A program made the position numbers and the translations under genes. A stretch of DNA of 64,000 nucleotides from Paracoccus tegillarcae (GTDB lineage Bacteria > Pseudomonadota > Alphaproteobacteria > Rhodobacterales > Rhodobacteraceae). The DNA lies in NCBI RefSeq assembly GCF_002847305.1, contig NZ_CP025408.1, positions 310,001-374,000 of the forward strand, written 5' to 3'. Numbering within the stretch: the first letter of the stretch is position 1; the number at the start of each line of letters is the position of its first letter. A model generated the notes under the pieces. That model was not told where the DNA came from and did no database searches. It worked only from the letters and a program-made list of their open reading frames with translations. Positions 7,615-16,489 of the stretch are shown here, in pieces.

Positions 7615-9894
7615 ATGCAGCAGATTGCTTCTCAACTCGCGAAAATGCCGGTCGACGGGACAACACCCGTTGACCTGCCGGACAATGTCCTGCCGCTACC
7701 GGGCCTGGGGCAACCGCCCGCAGGCCGGGGTGACCAGGCAACGCCCAACGCCCCGCCCGCCCGCAACTTGCGGCCGCTTGGGCAAATCCTGCTGGAAGAC
7801 GGCGCGATCAGCCCTGACCTGTTGCTCAAGGCCAGCATTCTGCGCAAGCGACAGGATGTGCGGCTCGGGGAAATCCTGCTGGCTCATGGCTGGCTGACCG
7901 AAGAGGCGCTGACCCGTGCGCTGTCACGTCAATGGCGCACGAATACGGTCGATCTGGCACAAACACCCCCCGATCCGCGCCTGATCGACATGCTGGGCAG
8001 CGAATTTTGCCTGACCAATGCCGTGGTGCCGTGGCGTCGGACGGGCGGGCTGACCTGGGTTGCCACTGCGCGGCCCGAGGCATTCGCCGATCTGACCGAT
8101 CAAATGCCCGCGGCTTTCGGTCATGTCCGGATGCTGCTTTGTTCAGAGGTTCAGGCGCAAGAGGCCATTCTGGCGACCCGCCGCACCGCCCTGATCCGCA
8201 CCGCCGAAACCCGCGTGCCGGCCCATGAAAGCTGCCGCGACAGGGTCGAGGGGCGTTCGACCCGGCTGGCCCTTGCCGCGCTGACGATCCTTTTTGCAGG
8301 GATCAGCCTTGCGCCGTTTCTGACGTTCTCGGTGTTGGCCGGCTGGACGATCCTGACCCTGCTGACGGCTGCAATATTAAAGCTGCTGGCCTTTGACGCG
8401 GCCAGGAAAGAAGACGCGGAACAGGCTGTGCATCGGGCCAAACTTGCCTCTGGCCAGGTCACACCCGATGAGATGACCGGGCCCTTTCCGATGATCTCGG
8501 TAATGGTGCCGCTTTTTGCCGAAAGCGATATCGCCGGCAAGCTCGTCGCACGGCTGACGCGGCTGACCTATCCCCGCGAGTTGACTGATATCGTTCTGGT
8601 CGTCGAGGAAAACGACCAGATCACCCGCAACGCGCTGGCCGATACGGGTCTGCCGCGCTGGATCCGCGTCGTGACCGTGCCGGATGGACCGATCCAGACC
8701 AAGCCAAGGGCGTTGAACTTTGCGCTCAGTTTCTGCCGTGCGCAGATCGTCGGTGTCTGGGATGCCGAGGATCGGCCGGAACCCGATCAGTTGCACAAGA
8801 TCGCCCGCCGCTTTCATTTCGCACCTGACAACGTCGCCTGCCTGCAGGGACGGCTGGATTTCTACAATCCGCGCACCAACTGGCTGGCGCGCTGCTTTAC
8901 CGTCGAATACGCAACCTGGTTTCGCGCCATTCTGCCCGGCGTGGCGCGCATGGGGCTGGTTGTGCCACTGGGCGGGACGACACTGTTCTTTCGCCGCGCG
9001 GCTTTGGAAAAAGTGGGGGCCTGGGACGCGTGGAACGTGACCGAGGACGCCGATCTGGGTGTCCGGCTTGCCCGCCGCGGCTACCGGACCGAGATCGTCG
9101 ACACCACCACAGACGAAGAGGCGAATTGCCGCGCCCTGCCCTGGATCAAGCAGCGTTCGCGCTGGCTCAAGGGCTATGCGATGACCTGGGCGGTGCATAT
9201 GCGCGATCCGCGCGCCTTGTTGCGCGATCTGGGTCCCAAGCGGTTCATCGGGTTTCAGGTGCAGTTTCTGGGCACGCTGTCGCAATATTTGCTGGCGCCG
9301 ATTCTGATCAGCTTTTGGGCGATCACCGCCGGCTTGCCCCATCCGCTTGGCCCGACACTGGCGCATCTGTGGGGTGGTCATGCCTTCACCGCCCTCTTCA
9401 TGCTGTTTGTCGGGGCCGAGGTTCTGAACATCGTCATCGGTGTCTGGGCAGTGCGCATCGACAAGCTGCGGCATCTGCGGCTGTGGGTGCCAACGCTGCA
9501 CTTCTACCACCCGCTTGGCTGTCTTGCCGCGTGGAAGGCAATCTATGAGGTGATTGCCAAACCCTTCTACTGGGACAAGACGGCGCATGGCGTGTTCGAC
9601 GACAGCCATATCGAACCCGTCAGCCAGCCCGGCGCGATCACTGCGGCACAAGTGCCGGATCCGGTATCACGGCTCAGGCCAACCGGTATGCTGCCCGATA
9701 CGGTCGGCATCCCTTTTCTCGGGCAGCTTGATGACAGCCGCGCTTTGGCAGTGGAACGACAAGCGGCCGATCCGGCCGCTGGCCATCGCGACGATGTGAC
9801 ACAAAACCCGGACCCGACCGATATGGGTGAACCGCAGCGCGCCTGCATCCCACCGAGGCGCAAGATCGTCGGCATGAGATCACCCGGAAGCTAG
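7615..9894 (+). CDS. Membrane glycosyltransferase family 2 with N-terminal GspE/MshEN-like domain
   Basis: This 759-residue protein begins with a low-complexity stretch, then a GspE-type N-terminal module (residues 55-195, LGQILLEDGAIS and LGEILLAHGWLTEEALTRAL), then two transmembrane helices (about 219-262). The GT2 catalytic domain follows: VWDAEDRPEPDQ near 383, NVTEDADLGVRLARRG near 476 and QRSRWLKGY near 513 are the acidic metal-binding, catalytic and Q-x-x-R-W motifs of processive synthases. More helices occupy the C-terminal region, and a disordered tail of about 90 residues ends the protein. The product may be an exopolysaccharide; the sugar is unknown. MshEN modules can bind cyclic-di-GMP, so allosteric control is plausible. 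Confidence 0.85.
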   Translation: MQQIASQLAKMPVDGTTPVDLPDNVLPLPGLGQPPAGRGDQATPNAPPARNLRPLGQILLEDGAISPDLLLKASILRKRQDVRLGEILLAHGWLTEEALTRALSRQWRTNTVDLAQTPPDPRLIDMLGSEFCLTNAVVPWRRTGGLTWVATARPEAFADLTDQMPAAFGHVRMLLCSEVQAQEAILATRRTALIRTAETRVPAHESCRDRVEGRSTRLALAALTILFAGISLAPFLTFSVLAGWTILTLLTAAILKLLAFDAARKEDAEQAVHRAKLASGQVTPDEMTGPFPMISVMVPLFAESDIAGKLVARLTRLTYPRELTDIVLVVEENDQITRNALADTGLPRWIRVVTVPDGPIQTKPRALNFALSFCRAQIVGVWDAEDRPEPDQLHKIARRFHFAPDNVACLQGRLDFYNPRTNWLARCFTVEYATWFRAILPGVARMGLVVPLGGTTLFFRRAALEKVGAWDAWNVTEDADLGVRLARRGYRTEIVDTTTDEEANCRALPWIKQRSRWLKGYAMTWAVHMRDPRALLRDLGPKRFIGFQVQFLGTLSQYLLAPILISFWAITAGLPHPLGPTLAHLWGGHAFTALFMLFVGAEVLNIVIGVWAVRIDKLRHLRLWVPTLHFYHPLGCLAAWKAIYEVIAKPFYWDKTAHGVFDDSHIEPVSQPGAITAAQVPDPVSRLRPTGMLPDTVGIPFLGQLDDSRALAVERQAADPAAGHRDDVTQNPDPTDMGEPQRACIPPRRKIVGMRSPGS

Positions 9895-10044
9895 AAGTAA
9901 AGCCTGTCCCCGACGTTCGGACAGACCGAGGTCGCAAGGGTGAAATGTTGGTCGCGACGAGAAAGGTCCTTTAGCTCACATCGGCAGCATCGCCCTCGGG
10001 CCGCAGATCCAACGCGCAACGAAACGCCCGGCGCGCCCTGCACG

Positions 10045-10072
10045 AAAGGCGCTGCCCGCGGACAGCGCCTTT
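10045..10072 (+). terminator. Terminator hairpin after the glycosyltransferase
   Basis: AAAGGCGCTG (10045-10054) is fully complementary to CAGCGCCTTT (10063-10072). The stem ends in a TTT on the plus strand and in AAA-flanked form on the other, so it may serve both converging genes. The 250-base gap holds no supported gene. Confidence 0.65.
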
Positions 10073-10103
10073 GGCTGATTTTGAACTCTGTCATGCAACA
10101 GGT

Positions 10104-10127
10104 GTGAGCGGCACAACCGCCGCTCAC
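10104..10127 (-). terminator. Inverted repeat downstream of hsp20
   Basis: GTGAGCGGC (10104-10112) pairs exactly with GCCGCTCAC (10119-10127), 20 bases beyond the hsp20 stop. No T-run follows on the minus strand, so it is a weak terminator candidate. Confidence 0.45.
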
Positions 10128-10146
10128 CATTTCTGGAGCCAAAAAA

Positions 10147-10602
10147 TCATGCGTCCAGTTTGTCGATCCGACGGCCGTCCAGCTTGGCAATTTCGATCTG
10201 GCGGGGCTTCAGCGCCTCGGGGATCTCGCGCAGCAGGTCGATATGCAGCATGCCATCGACATGGCTGGCACCGTCGACACGAACATGATCGGCCAGGGTG
10301 AATTTGCGCTCGAACGCGCGGGTGGCGATACCGCGATGCAGAAAGGTCCGGTCTTCGCCCTCATCGGCCTTGCGCGCGGCGATCACGACGGCGCCGTCGC
10401 GGACCTCGACCGACAGGTCGTCAGCCGCGAAACCAGCCACGGCGATGGAGATGCGATAGGCATTCTCGCCGGTTTTCTCGATGTTATAGGGGGGGTATCC
10501 GGTCTGGGCCAGGTCGCTGGCCAGGGCGCGGTCCATGGCATCGGCCATACGATCAAAGCCAACAGAGGCCCGGTAAAGCGGGGCCAGGTCAAGATTACGC
10601 AT
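10147..10602 (-). CDS. Hsp20-family small heat-shock protein
   Basis: A 151-residue IbpA-like chaperone that holds unfolded proteins. It starts MRNLDLAPLYRASVGFDRMA, the usual class A beginning of alpha- and gammaproteobacterial members. An alpha-crystallin domain spans about residues 38-130 (PPYNIEKTGENAYRISIAVA and RGIATRAFERKFTLADHVRV), and a C-terminal tail contains a proline-flanked segment, REIPEALKPRQIEI, where IbpA has its I-X-I/V anchor. It follows glcF by about 100 bases but has its own structured leader and is probably an independent heat-shock unit. Confidence 0.93.
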   Translation of the reverse strand: MRNLDLAPLYRASVGFDRMADAMDRALASDLAQTGYPPYNIEKTGENAYRISIAVAGFAADDLSVEVRDGAVVIAARKADEGEDRTFLHRGIATRAFERKFTLADHVRVDGASHVDGMLHIDLLREIPEALKPRQIEIAKLDGRRIDKLDA

Positions 10603-10607
10603 TGTGA

Positions 10608-10655
10608 CATCCTTTCAAAGCGATGCGTGTCTGCCCCCCGAAAACCGGGCGGGCA
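10608..10655 (-). ncRNA. ROSE-like RNA thermometer in the hsp20 leader
   Basis: On the minus strand the leader's last hairpin (10625 down to 10608) is CAUCGCU, loop UUGA, AAGGAUG. The Shine-Dalgarno AAGGA lies in the 3' arm, seven bases before the ATG. The opposing arm contains UCGCU, matching the conserved U-U/C-G-C-U of ROSE elements, and the fold needs a G-G pair facing the Shine-Dalgarno, as known ROSE hairpins do. A second stem with one bulged G lies just upstream (10632-10655). ROSE elements are known to melt on heating and release the ribosome site of small heat-shock genes in alphaproteobacteria. Confidence 0.6.
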
Positions 10656-10704
10656 ATCAGCTGGCGCGTTTGACGCCATCCAGCATGACAGAAAGCTGGG
10701 GAGG

Positions 10705-12009
10705 TCAGGCGATTTTTTCAAGACCTGCGTGGTGCAGCGCCGCAGGCTTCGGCCCGCCGGTCGCCCAGTCCAGCAATTGCACCGTGTGGACGATGGGCAG
10801 TTCGGTCCCGCCCTCGATCTGGACCATGCAACCGATATTTCCGGCGGCGATGATATCGGGCGCGATAGCCTCGAGCGTGGTCACCTTGCGCTCGCGCAAC
10901 TTGGCCGAAATCTCGGGCTGCAACAGATTGTAGGTCCCCGCCGAGCCACAACACAGATGCGGATCGGCAGGTTCGACCACCGTAAAACCGACCTCGGCCA
11001 GCAGTGTCTTGGGCGCGGTCTTGACCTTTTGGCCGTGCTGCAAGGAACAGGCCGAATGATAGGCCACGCGCCCGGTGGCCTGGCCCGGGGGCAGCCCGTG
11101 GCGTTCCAGAAACTCGGTGATGTCCAGTGCCAGCGCCGAGACGCGGCTGGCCTCGGCCTCGATCGGGTCGCCCTCGAACAGGTGCCCGTAATCCTTGATC
11201 GTGGTGCCACAGCCCGAGGTGTTGATGACGATGGCATCCAGCGCGCCTCGTGCCTCGCAGGCCAGCAGCCGCCCGATGCTGTCGCGGGCGCTGGCTCGCG
11301 CGGCATCGGTACGCCCCATATGCAAGGTCAGCGCACCGCAGCAGCCGAACGCATCGGGGATCACCACCTCGCAACCGGCGCGTGTCAGCAGACGAATGGT
11401 CGCATCGTTGATTTCGGTATCCAGTGCACGCTGCGCGCAGCCGATCATCAACGCCACACGGGCACGCGTCGGACCCTCGGCCGGGAAGGTCTGCCCATCG
11501 TCGTTGCGGCTGACCGGCGGTATCGATTTCGGCGCCATCGCGATCATCGCGCGAAGGCGCGCATCAGGGATCAGACGCGAAAAGGGCCGCGCCAGCTTGG
11601 CCCCGAACAGCGCCAGACGAAAGCGGCGGTGATGGGGCACAACAGCCCCCAACATCCAGCGCAGCGCGCGGTCGCGCCATGGGCGGCGATAGGTCTGTTC
11701 GACATGTTCGCGGCCATGTTCGATCAGTTGCGCGTAATTCACCCCCGAGGGGCAAGTCGTCACGCAAGCAAGACAGCCAAGGCAGCGGTCCAGATGCAGC
11801 GCGGTTTTGGCATCGGCGGGCCGACCGGATTCCAGCATCTCTTTCATCAGATAGATGCGGCCGCGCGGGCTGTCCAATTCATCGCCCAGCACCTGATAGC
11901 TGGGACAGGTCGCGGTGCAAAACCCGCAATGCACACAAGCGCGCAGTTGCCTGTTGGAGCGTGCGATCTGCGGGTCTTGCAGCTGTTCGTCGGTAAAATT
12001 CGTCTGCAT
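10705..12009 (-). CDS. glcF: Glycolate oxidase iron-sulfur subunit
   Basis: GlcF is the electron-transfer subunit of the membrane-associated glycolate oxidase that makes glyoxylate. This 434-residue protein has two [4Fe-4S] motifs near the N-terminus (CVHCGFCTATCP near residue 30 and CLGCLACVTTCPSGV near 79) followed by two CCG/DUF224 domains (DAFGCCGAL and DPHLCCGSAGTYN). Its ATG at 12009 abuts the glcE stop, so the two are coupled. Order D-E-F follows the E. coli glc operon. Confidence 0.95.
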   Translation of the reverse strand: MQTNFTDEQLQDPQIARSNRQLRACVHCGFCTATCPSYQVLGDELDSPRGRIYLMKEMLESGRPADAKTALHLDRCLGCLACVTTCPSGVNYAQLIEHGREHVEQTYRRPWRDRALRWMLGAVVPHHRRFRLALFGAKLARPFSRLIPDARLRAMIAMAPKSIPPVSRNDDGQTFPAEGPTRARVALMIGCAQRALDTEINDATIRLLTRAGCEVVIPDAFGCCGALTLHMGRTDAARASARDSIGRLLACEARGALDAIVINTSGCGTTIKDYGHLFEGDPIEAEASRVSALALDITEFLERHGLPPGQATGRVAYHSACSLQHGQKVKTAPKTLLAEVGFTVVEPADPHLCCGSAGTYNLLQPEISAKLRERKVTTLEAIAPDIIAAGNIGCMVQIEGGTELPIVHTVQLLDWATGGPKPAALHHAGLEKIA

Positions 12010-13047
12010 TCAACCTGCCCCCTGCAAGATCGCGCGCGGGTCGAAACGGCCCTGCAATTCCGCATTCAGCCGTGCCGTGACCGGGTCGGGCGCGGGCAGG
12101 ATCACCTGAGTGTCGCCGCTGATCCGGGTGGCATGGCCGGAGAATTTCGGCAAGGCAGGCTGGGTACCCGCTGGCACCAGCGCGTGGATCAGCGCCCCGC
12201 CCCAATCAACCGCGACCACATGTGGCAGGCTGGCAATCAGCGCTGGCGCCTCGCCCGGTCGGCAGATGATGCGCCAGAGGTCGCCGTCGGAATGGATATT
12301 TGGATGAAGAAGAAGCCAGGCTTGCGGATCACCCTCCGTCAATTCACCGAACTCGGCCAGCCGTGCGGACAGGGCCTTGCGCCGGATGCTGACGCTGCGC
12401 TCCAGCCCCTCCAAACGCAGGATCGCGCCGTGACCCGGCAGCCATGCCGCGCCTGAGATTTCATAAGGGCCGGTCAGGGCGGAGGTGAGTGCCGCGATGG
12501 CGGCGGTCGCATCGAGGCCAGGCAATGAGAGTGTCTGGCTGACCGGTGCGATGGGCGTGGTTCGAAAGCTGAGTTCGGTCAGGACGCCAAGCGTACCGCG
12601 GCTGCCGGCCATCAGTTTGGACAGATCATAGCCGGTGACATTTTTCATCACCCGGCCGCCATTCTTGACGATCTGGCCGTCGCCGGTGACGAAACGCACC
12701 CCGATCAGCGCATCGCGGCAGGCGCCGACCTGCACCCGGCGCGGACCCGAGGCGTTGGCCGCGACCACACCGCCGATGGTCGAACCGGGGCGCGCATCGG
12801 GTTCAAAGCCCAGCATCTGCCCTTCGGCTTTCAGCGCGGCCTGAACATCGGCCAGTGGCGTGCCGGCCCGGACGACCAATATCAGCGCCTCGGGTTCATA
12901 AAGCGTGATGCCCCGCAATGCCGTTGTCCGCAGCCGGTCTGCCTGTCCTTCGCCGGGGCGCAGCCGGGTTCCGCCGCCGATGATCGACAGCGGCGCACGG
13001 GCCTTGCGGATGATGTCGGCTAGGGCGAGCTCTGTCTCAGGCTGCAT
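12010..13047 (-). CDS. glcE: Glycolate oxidase FAD-binding subunit
   Basis: A 345-residue PCMH-type FAD protein that pairs with GlcD. FAD-binding segments include SIIGGGTRLRPGE near residue 22 and PGSTIGGVVAANASGPRR near 83, with GGRVMKNVTGYDLSKLMAGS near 128. The start is the ATG at 13047, inside the last codons of glcD; the extra upstream residues of the longer frame overlap glcD further and lack a ribosome site. An internal segment, WLLLHPNIHSDGD, is encoded by a copy of a local DNA repeat. Confidence 0.93.
   Translation of the reverse strand: MQPETELALADIIRKARAPLSIIGGGTRLRPGEGQADRLRTTALRGITLYEPEALILVVRAGTPLADVQAALKAEGQMLGFEPDARPGSTIGGVVAANASGPRRVQVGACRDALIGVRFVTGDGQIVKNGGRVMKNVTGYDLSKLMAGSRGTLGVLTELSFRTTPIAPVSQTLSLPGLDATAAIAALTSALTGPYEISGAAWLPGHGAILRLEGLERSVSIRRKALSARLAEFGELTEGDPQAWLLLHPNIHSDGDLWRIICRPGEAPALIASLPHVVAVDWGGALIHALVPAGTQPALPKFSGHATRISGDTQVILPAPDPVTARLNAELQGRFDPRAILQGAG
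12294..12315 (+). repeat. Repeat-like 22-base segment inside glcE
   Basis: Bases 12294-12315 match 20 of 22 positions of the tail of the intergenic repeat at 20545-20566 (core GATATTTGGATGAAGAAG). Here it lies within glcE in coding sequence, in frame, and lacks the GC hairpin of the other copy. Confidence 0.5.
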
Positions 13048-14482
13048 TCGGTCGCCCCTCGCGGCGGCTGGCAGAGGCATCCAGCGGAAACACCTTGGCC
13101 GCGTTCAAGAGCCAGCGCGGGTCGAACACGTCCTTGACCTGCATCTGCGCCTCAAGATCGACCGGCGCGAACTGCACCCCCATCAGGTCACGCTTTTCGA
13201 TACCTACCCCGTGTTCACCTGTCAGGCAGCCGCCGACCTCTACACACAGCCGCAGGATATCGGCGCCCAGGGCCTCGCAGCGTTCCAGATCGCCGGGCTT
13301 GTTGGCGTTATAGAGGATCAGCGGGTGCATATTGCCGTCGCCCGCGTGAAAGACATTGGCCACGCCCAGACCGGCCTCGGCGGACATATCAGCGATGCGC
13401 GCCAGCACCTTGGGCAGCGCGGAAACCGGGATGGTGCCGTCGAGGCACATGTAATCGTTGATCTGCCCCATCGCGCCAAAGGCCGATTTACGACCCAGCC
13501 AGATGCGCGCGGATTCCGCCTCACTGCGCGATTCGCGAAATTCTATGGGCGCGTGACGCATGGCGATGGCGCGGATCAGAGCAAGCTGTTCGTCGATTTC
13601 AGGGGCGGTGCCTTCGACCTCGATAATCAGCAGTGCCTCGCAATCGGGATATCCGGCCTTGGCGAATTCTTCGGTCGCGCGGATGCAGGGGCGGTCCATG
13701 AATTCGATGGCCACCGGCAGGATGCCTGCGCGGATGATGTCGGCCACGCAGGCACCCGCGACCTCGCTGCTGTCAAAGGCGACCAGCAAGGGCCGCGCGC
13801 CCGACGGCTTGGGCAGGATACGCAGAGTCGCCTCGGTGACGATGCCCAGTTGCCCCTCGGAGCCGCAGACGACACCCAACAGATCCAGCCCCGCCGCCTC
13901 GCCCATCGGGCCGCCCAGCTCGACGATACTGCCGTCCATCAGCACCATGGTGACGCCCAGCAGGTTGTTCGTGGTGACGCCATATTTCAGACAATGCGCG
14001 CCGCCGGAATTCATGCCGATATTGCCGCCAATGGCACAGGCAAGCTGGCTGGAAGGATCGGGCGCGTAGAAAAAGCCCAACCCGTCCACCGCACCTGAAA
14101 CCGACAGGTTGGTGCGCCCGGTCTGCACCCGGATCAGGCGGTCATCGGTGCTGATTTCCAGCACCTCGGTCATCCGCGCCAGCCCGATCACGACCGCATC
14201 TGCAGTCGGCATGGAGCCCCCGGCAAGGCTGGTCCCCGCACCCCGCGGCACGACGGGAACCCCTTCGGCATGGCAGATGCGCAGGATCGCCGCGACCTCT
14301 GCCGTGCTGGCCGGCAGCACCACGGCCAGAGGTGGGCACCGATAGGCCGCCAATGCGTCGCATTCATAGGCCCGCGTCTCTGCCGGATCGTCGATCACGG
14401 CATCGGGAACGGCGGCCCGCAGCGCCGCTGAAATGGCATCGCGGCGGGCGATGACGCGCTGATCAGGTTCTGGCATCTGCAT
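13037..14482 (-). CDS. glcD: Glycolate oxidase catalytic FAD subunit
   Basis: GlcD oxidises glycolate to glyoxylate. The 481-residue protein has a PCMH FAD-binding domain (VPVVPRGAGTSLAGG near 75 and GGNIGMNSGGAHCLKYG near 152) and a C-terminal FAD-oxidase cap (HAGDGNMHPLILYNANKPGD and CLTGEHGVGIEKRDLM). It is the first gene of glcDEF and has a GGGAGGG ribosome site. D-lactate dehydrogenases are close relatives, but the adjacent glcE and glcF settle the assignment. Confidence 0.95.
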   Translation of the reverse strand: MQMPEPDQRVIARRDAISAALRAAVPDAVIDDPAETRAYECDALAAYRCPPLAVVLPASTAEVAAILRICHAEGVPVVPRGAGTSLAGGSMPTADAVVIGLARMTEVLEISTDDRLIRVQTGRTNLSVSGAVDGLGFFYAPDPSSQLACAIGGNIGMNSGGAHCLKYGVTTNNLLGVTMVLMDGSIVELGGPMGEAAGLDLLGVVCGSEGQLGIVTEATLRILPKPSGARPLLVAFDSSEVAGACVADIIRAGILPVAIEFMDRPCIRATEEFAKAGYPDCEALLIIEVEGTAPEIDEQLALIRAIAMRHAPIEFRESRSEAESARIWLGRKSAFGAMGQINDYMCLDGTIPVSALPKVLARIADMSAEAGLGVANVFHAGDGNMHPLILYNANKPGDLERCEALGADILRLCVEVGGCLTGEHGVGIEKRDLMGVQFAPVDLEAQMQVKDVFDPRWLLNAAKVFPLDASASRREGRPNAA

Positions 14483-14515
14483 CGGAAAACCCTCCCGGTT
14501 CCGGCCTTGCCGCGA

Positions 14516-14752
14516 TCAGTTGCGGCTCATGATTGCTGCAATTTCATCCTTCAGATGCGCGCGCTTGTGGCGCAGTTCTTTTTCCGCATCGTCCGTGATT
14601 GGCGGATTGTAGGTGACAGCGCTATGAACCTTGTCATTCACTTGATCATAGTCATCCAGCAGTCGCGCGAAATGCGCGTCCGACAGTTTGAGCTCATGGA
14701 TTTTCACTGCGTCGTCCGGAAACTCTTCGTGAATCGCATGCGGCGTCGCCAT
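14516..14752 (-). CDS. DUF465 (YdcH-like) small helical protein
   Basis: A 78-residue, highly charged, coiled-coil-like protein containing FARLLDDYDQVNDKVHSAV and EKELRHKRAHLKDEIAAIM. It matches DUF465, a family of unknown function frequent in alphaproteobacteria, of usual size. The ATG at 14752 has GAAAGGG upstream. It sits between glcD and a divergent membrane gene, and no functional link is apparent. Confidence 0.85.
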   Translation of the reverse strand: MATPHAIHEEFPDDAVKIHELKLSDAHFARLLDDYDQVNDKVHSAVTYNPPITDDAEKELRHKRAHLKDEIAAIMSRN

Positions 14753-14845
14753 GGCCTTGCCCTTTCGTGGCTGGGGTCGTTAGCATGACGATAAGACAGC
14801 GATCAGGGGCTTTCAATGGCGCGGGCCGCGACATAAGGACATGCA

Positions 14846-15607
14846 ATGATGCCCGACCTGCCTTTCCCTCTCATCCTTGGCGTCACAGATGTCGTGGCAC
14901 TGGCTTTGCTGTTTGGCGGGTGGCTGCTGATTGGCTGGTTTACCGAGCATCCGCCGCAGGGCAAGCCCTCTGTCTCGGTGCTGATGAAAAGATACCGCCG
15001 CGAATGGATGCGCCATTTCGTGACCCGCGAACCCCGGATTTTCGACGGCAATATCCTGAACAGCCTGCGCGAAGGCACCGCCTTTTTCGCCTCGGCCTGC
15101 ATGATCGCCATCGGCGGCACGCTGGCACTGATTGGCAATACCGACCAGTTGCGCGGACTGGCGCGCGAGTTCGAGTTGGGTCAGGGCACCGCGTTGCTGT
15201 GGGAGATCAAACTGCTGGTCCCGATGTTCTTTGTCGTGAACGCATTTCTGAAATTTGTCTGGGCGCATCGGTTGTTCGGCTATTGCGCGATCATGATGGG
15301 ATCGGTGCCGAATAATGCCGACGACCCCGAGGCGCTGCCGCGCGCCGATCAGGCAGCCGAGTTGAACATCACCGCCGCCCGCAGCTTCAATTCCGGGCTG
15401 CGCAGCGTCTACTTCGCGATCAGTGCGCTGGCCTGGCTGGCCGGGCCCTGGGCACTGCTTGCGGGGGCGGCGCTGGTGCTGTTCATCACATGGCGGCGTG
15501 AATTTGCCAGTCGGTCGCGCGCCGTGATCATGCAGGCCCTGCCCGCGCCGCGCCTGTCGGTCGGGACCAAATTGCCCGGTCTGGAACCACCGCCTGCGTC
15601 GCGCTGA
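14846..15607 (+). CDS. DUF599 membrane protein
   Basis: A 253-residue protein with about four membrane helices: residues 8-30 (LILGVTDVVALALLFGGWLL), around 78-100 (GTAFFASACMIAIGGTLALI), around 127-145 and around 195-220. Between helices 1 and 2 is a basic segment, MKRYRREWMRHFVTREPRIF, with FDGNILNSLREGTAFFAS, the hallmark of DUF599. The function is unknown. AAGGACATGCA precedes the ATG. It converges on the liu operon across about 90 bases that hold no clear gene or terminator. Confidence 0.85.
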   Translation: MMPDLPFPLILGVTDVVALALLFGGWLLIGWFTEHPPQGKPSVSVLMKRYRREWMRHFVTREPRIFDGNILNSLREGTAFFASACMIAIGGTLALIGNTDQLRGLAREFELGQGTALLWEIKLLVPMFFVVNAFLKFVWAHRLFGYCAIMMGSVPNNADDPEALPRADQAAELNITAARSFNSGLRSVYFAISALAWLAGPWALLAGAALVLFITWRREFASRSRAVIMQALPAPRLSVGTKLPGLEPPPASR

Positions 15608-15695
15608 GGGCAGCACCGACCCAACGCCGGGTGGCAGGTCAAAGGCCCGTCTTTGCCCATGCCAAGCGTTGAGGACCCGGCGGGTTTGCGCAGAT

Positions 15696-16478
15696 CTAAC
15701 CTTGCCAGCGCGGTTTGCGCTTGTCGAAAAAGGCCGTGATGCCTTCGGGGGCCTCGTCGCCCTCCCACGCCGCGACCAGGCGGTCTATGCTGTCGCTGAT
15801 GCGCGCCTCGTCGATCACCGGACCGTAGGCACGGCATTGCGCCTTGGCGGCGGCGACAGCGCCGGGCGCGGCCTGCAGGAACGGGGCAATCTCGGCCTCG
15901 ATGGCGGCGTCCAGATCACCGCTATCAACGGCCCGGGCGGCAAGGTTCAAATGCGCCGCCTCATCGGCGTCGAACAACCGCGCCGAGAAATAGACCCGCC
16001 GCGCCTTGTCCTCGCCCATCCGCGCCAGAACATAGGGGCCGATGGTCGCGGGGATCAGGCCCAGCCTGACCTCGGTCAGCCCGAATTTCGCACCGCGCGC
16101 GGCAATGGCGATGTCGCTGACGGCCATCATGCCGATGCCGCCGCCAAAGGCATTGCCGTGCACGCGCGCGATCAGCGGTTTGGGCAGCAGGTTCAGCCCG
16201 TTGAGCATCATCGCCAGATTGCGCGCGCCCTTGCGGCGCGTGTCGGCATCGGCCCCGATCTGCTGGCGCATCCAGCCCAGATCGCCACCCGCGCAAAAGC
16301 TGGCGCCCTCGGCGGCCAGAACGACGACCCGCACATCCGGGTCCGCCCCAAGCTGCTGGGCCGCCTCGGTCAGTTCGGCGATCATCTCGGCAGACAGGGC
16401 GTTGTGCTTGTCGGGCCGGGCCAGCCAAAGCGTGGCCACGCCGCGCGGGTCGGTGTCGATGCGGATGGTGTTGAACAT
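15696..16478 (-). CDS. liuC: Methylglutaconyl-CoA hydratase (enoyl-CoA hydratase family)
   Basis: The 260-residue crotonase-fold enzyme hydrates 3-methylglutaconyl-CoA to HMG-CoA in leucine breakdown. The oxyanion-hole segments are GASFCAGGDLGWMRQQ near 60 and HGNAFGGGIGMMAVSDIAIA near 108, with the second-hydratase Glu region KFGLTEVRLGLIPATIGPYV. Placement last in an operon with methylcrotonyl-CoA carboxylase and HMG-CoA lyase decides the substrate; in isolation the sequence would only say enoyl-CoA hydratase. The ATG at 16478 is used; a longer frame overlaps the lipoprotein gene. Confidence 0.9.
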   Translation of the reverse strand: MFNTIRIDTDPRGVATLWLARPDKHNALSAEMIAELTEAAQQLGADPDVRVVVLAAEGASFCAGGDLGWMRQQIGADADTRRKGARNLAMMLNGLNLLPKPLIARVHGNAFGGGIGMMAVSDIAIAARGAKFGLTEVRLGLIPATIGPYVLARMGEDKARRVYFSARLFDADEAAHLNLAARAVDSGDLDAAIEAEIAPFLQAAPGAVAAAKAQCRAYGPVIDEARISDSIDRLVAAWEGDEAPEGITAFFDKRKPRWQG

Positions 16479-16489
16479 GGCGGGTTTCC

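Noticed and set aside
10243..12456. A 737-residue plus-strand open frame over hsp20 and glcEF
   Set aside because: Composition is typical of antisense shadow; the minus strand encodes well-supported glycolate oxidase and Hsp20 proteins.
14767..15315. Alternative ORF on the plus strand overlapping the DUF599 gene
   Set aside because: It is another frame of the same region; membrane helices and DUF599 signature are in the 14846 frame.
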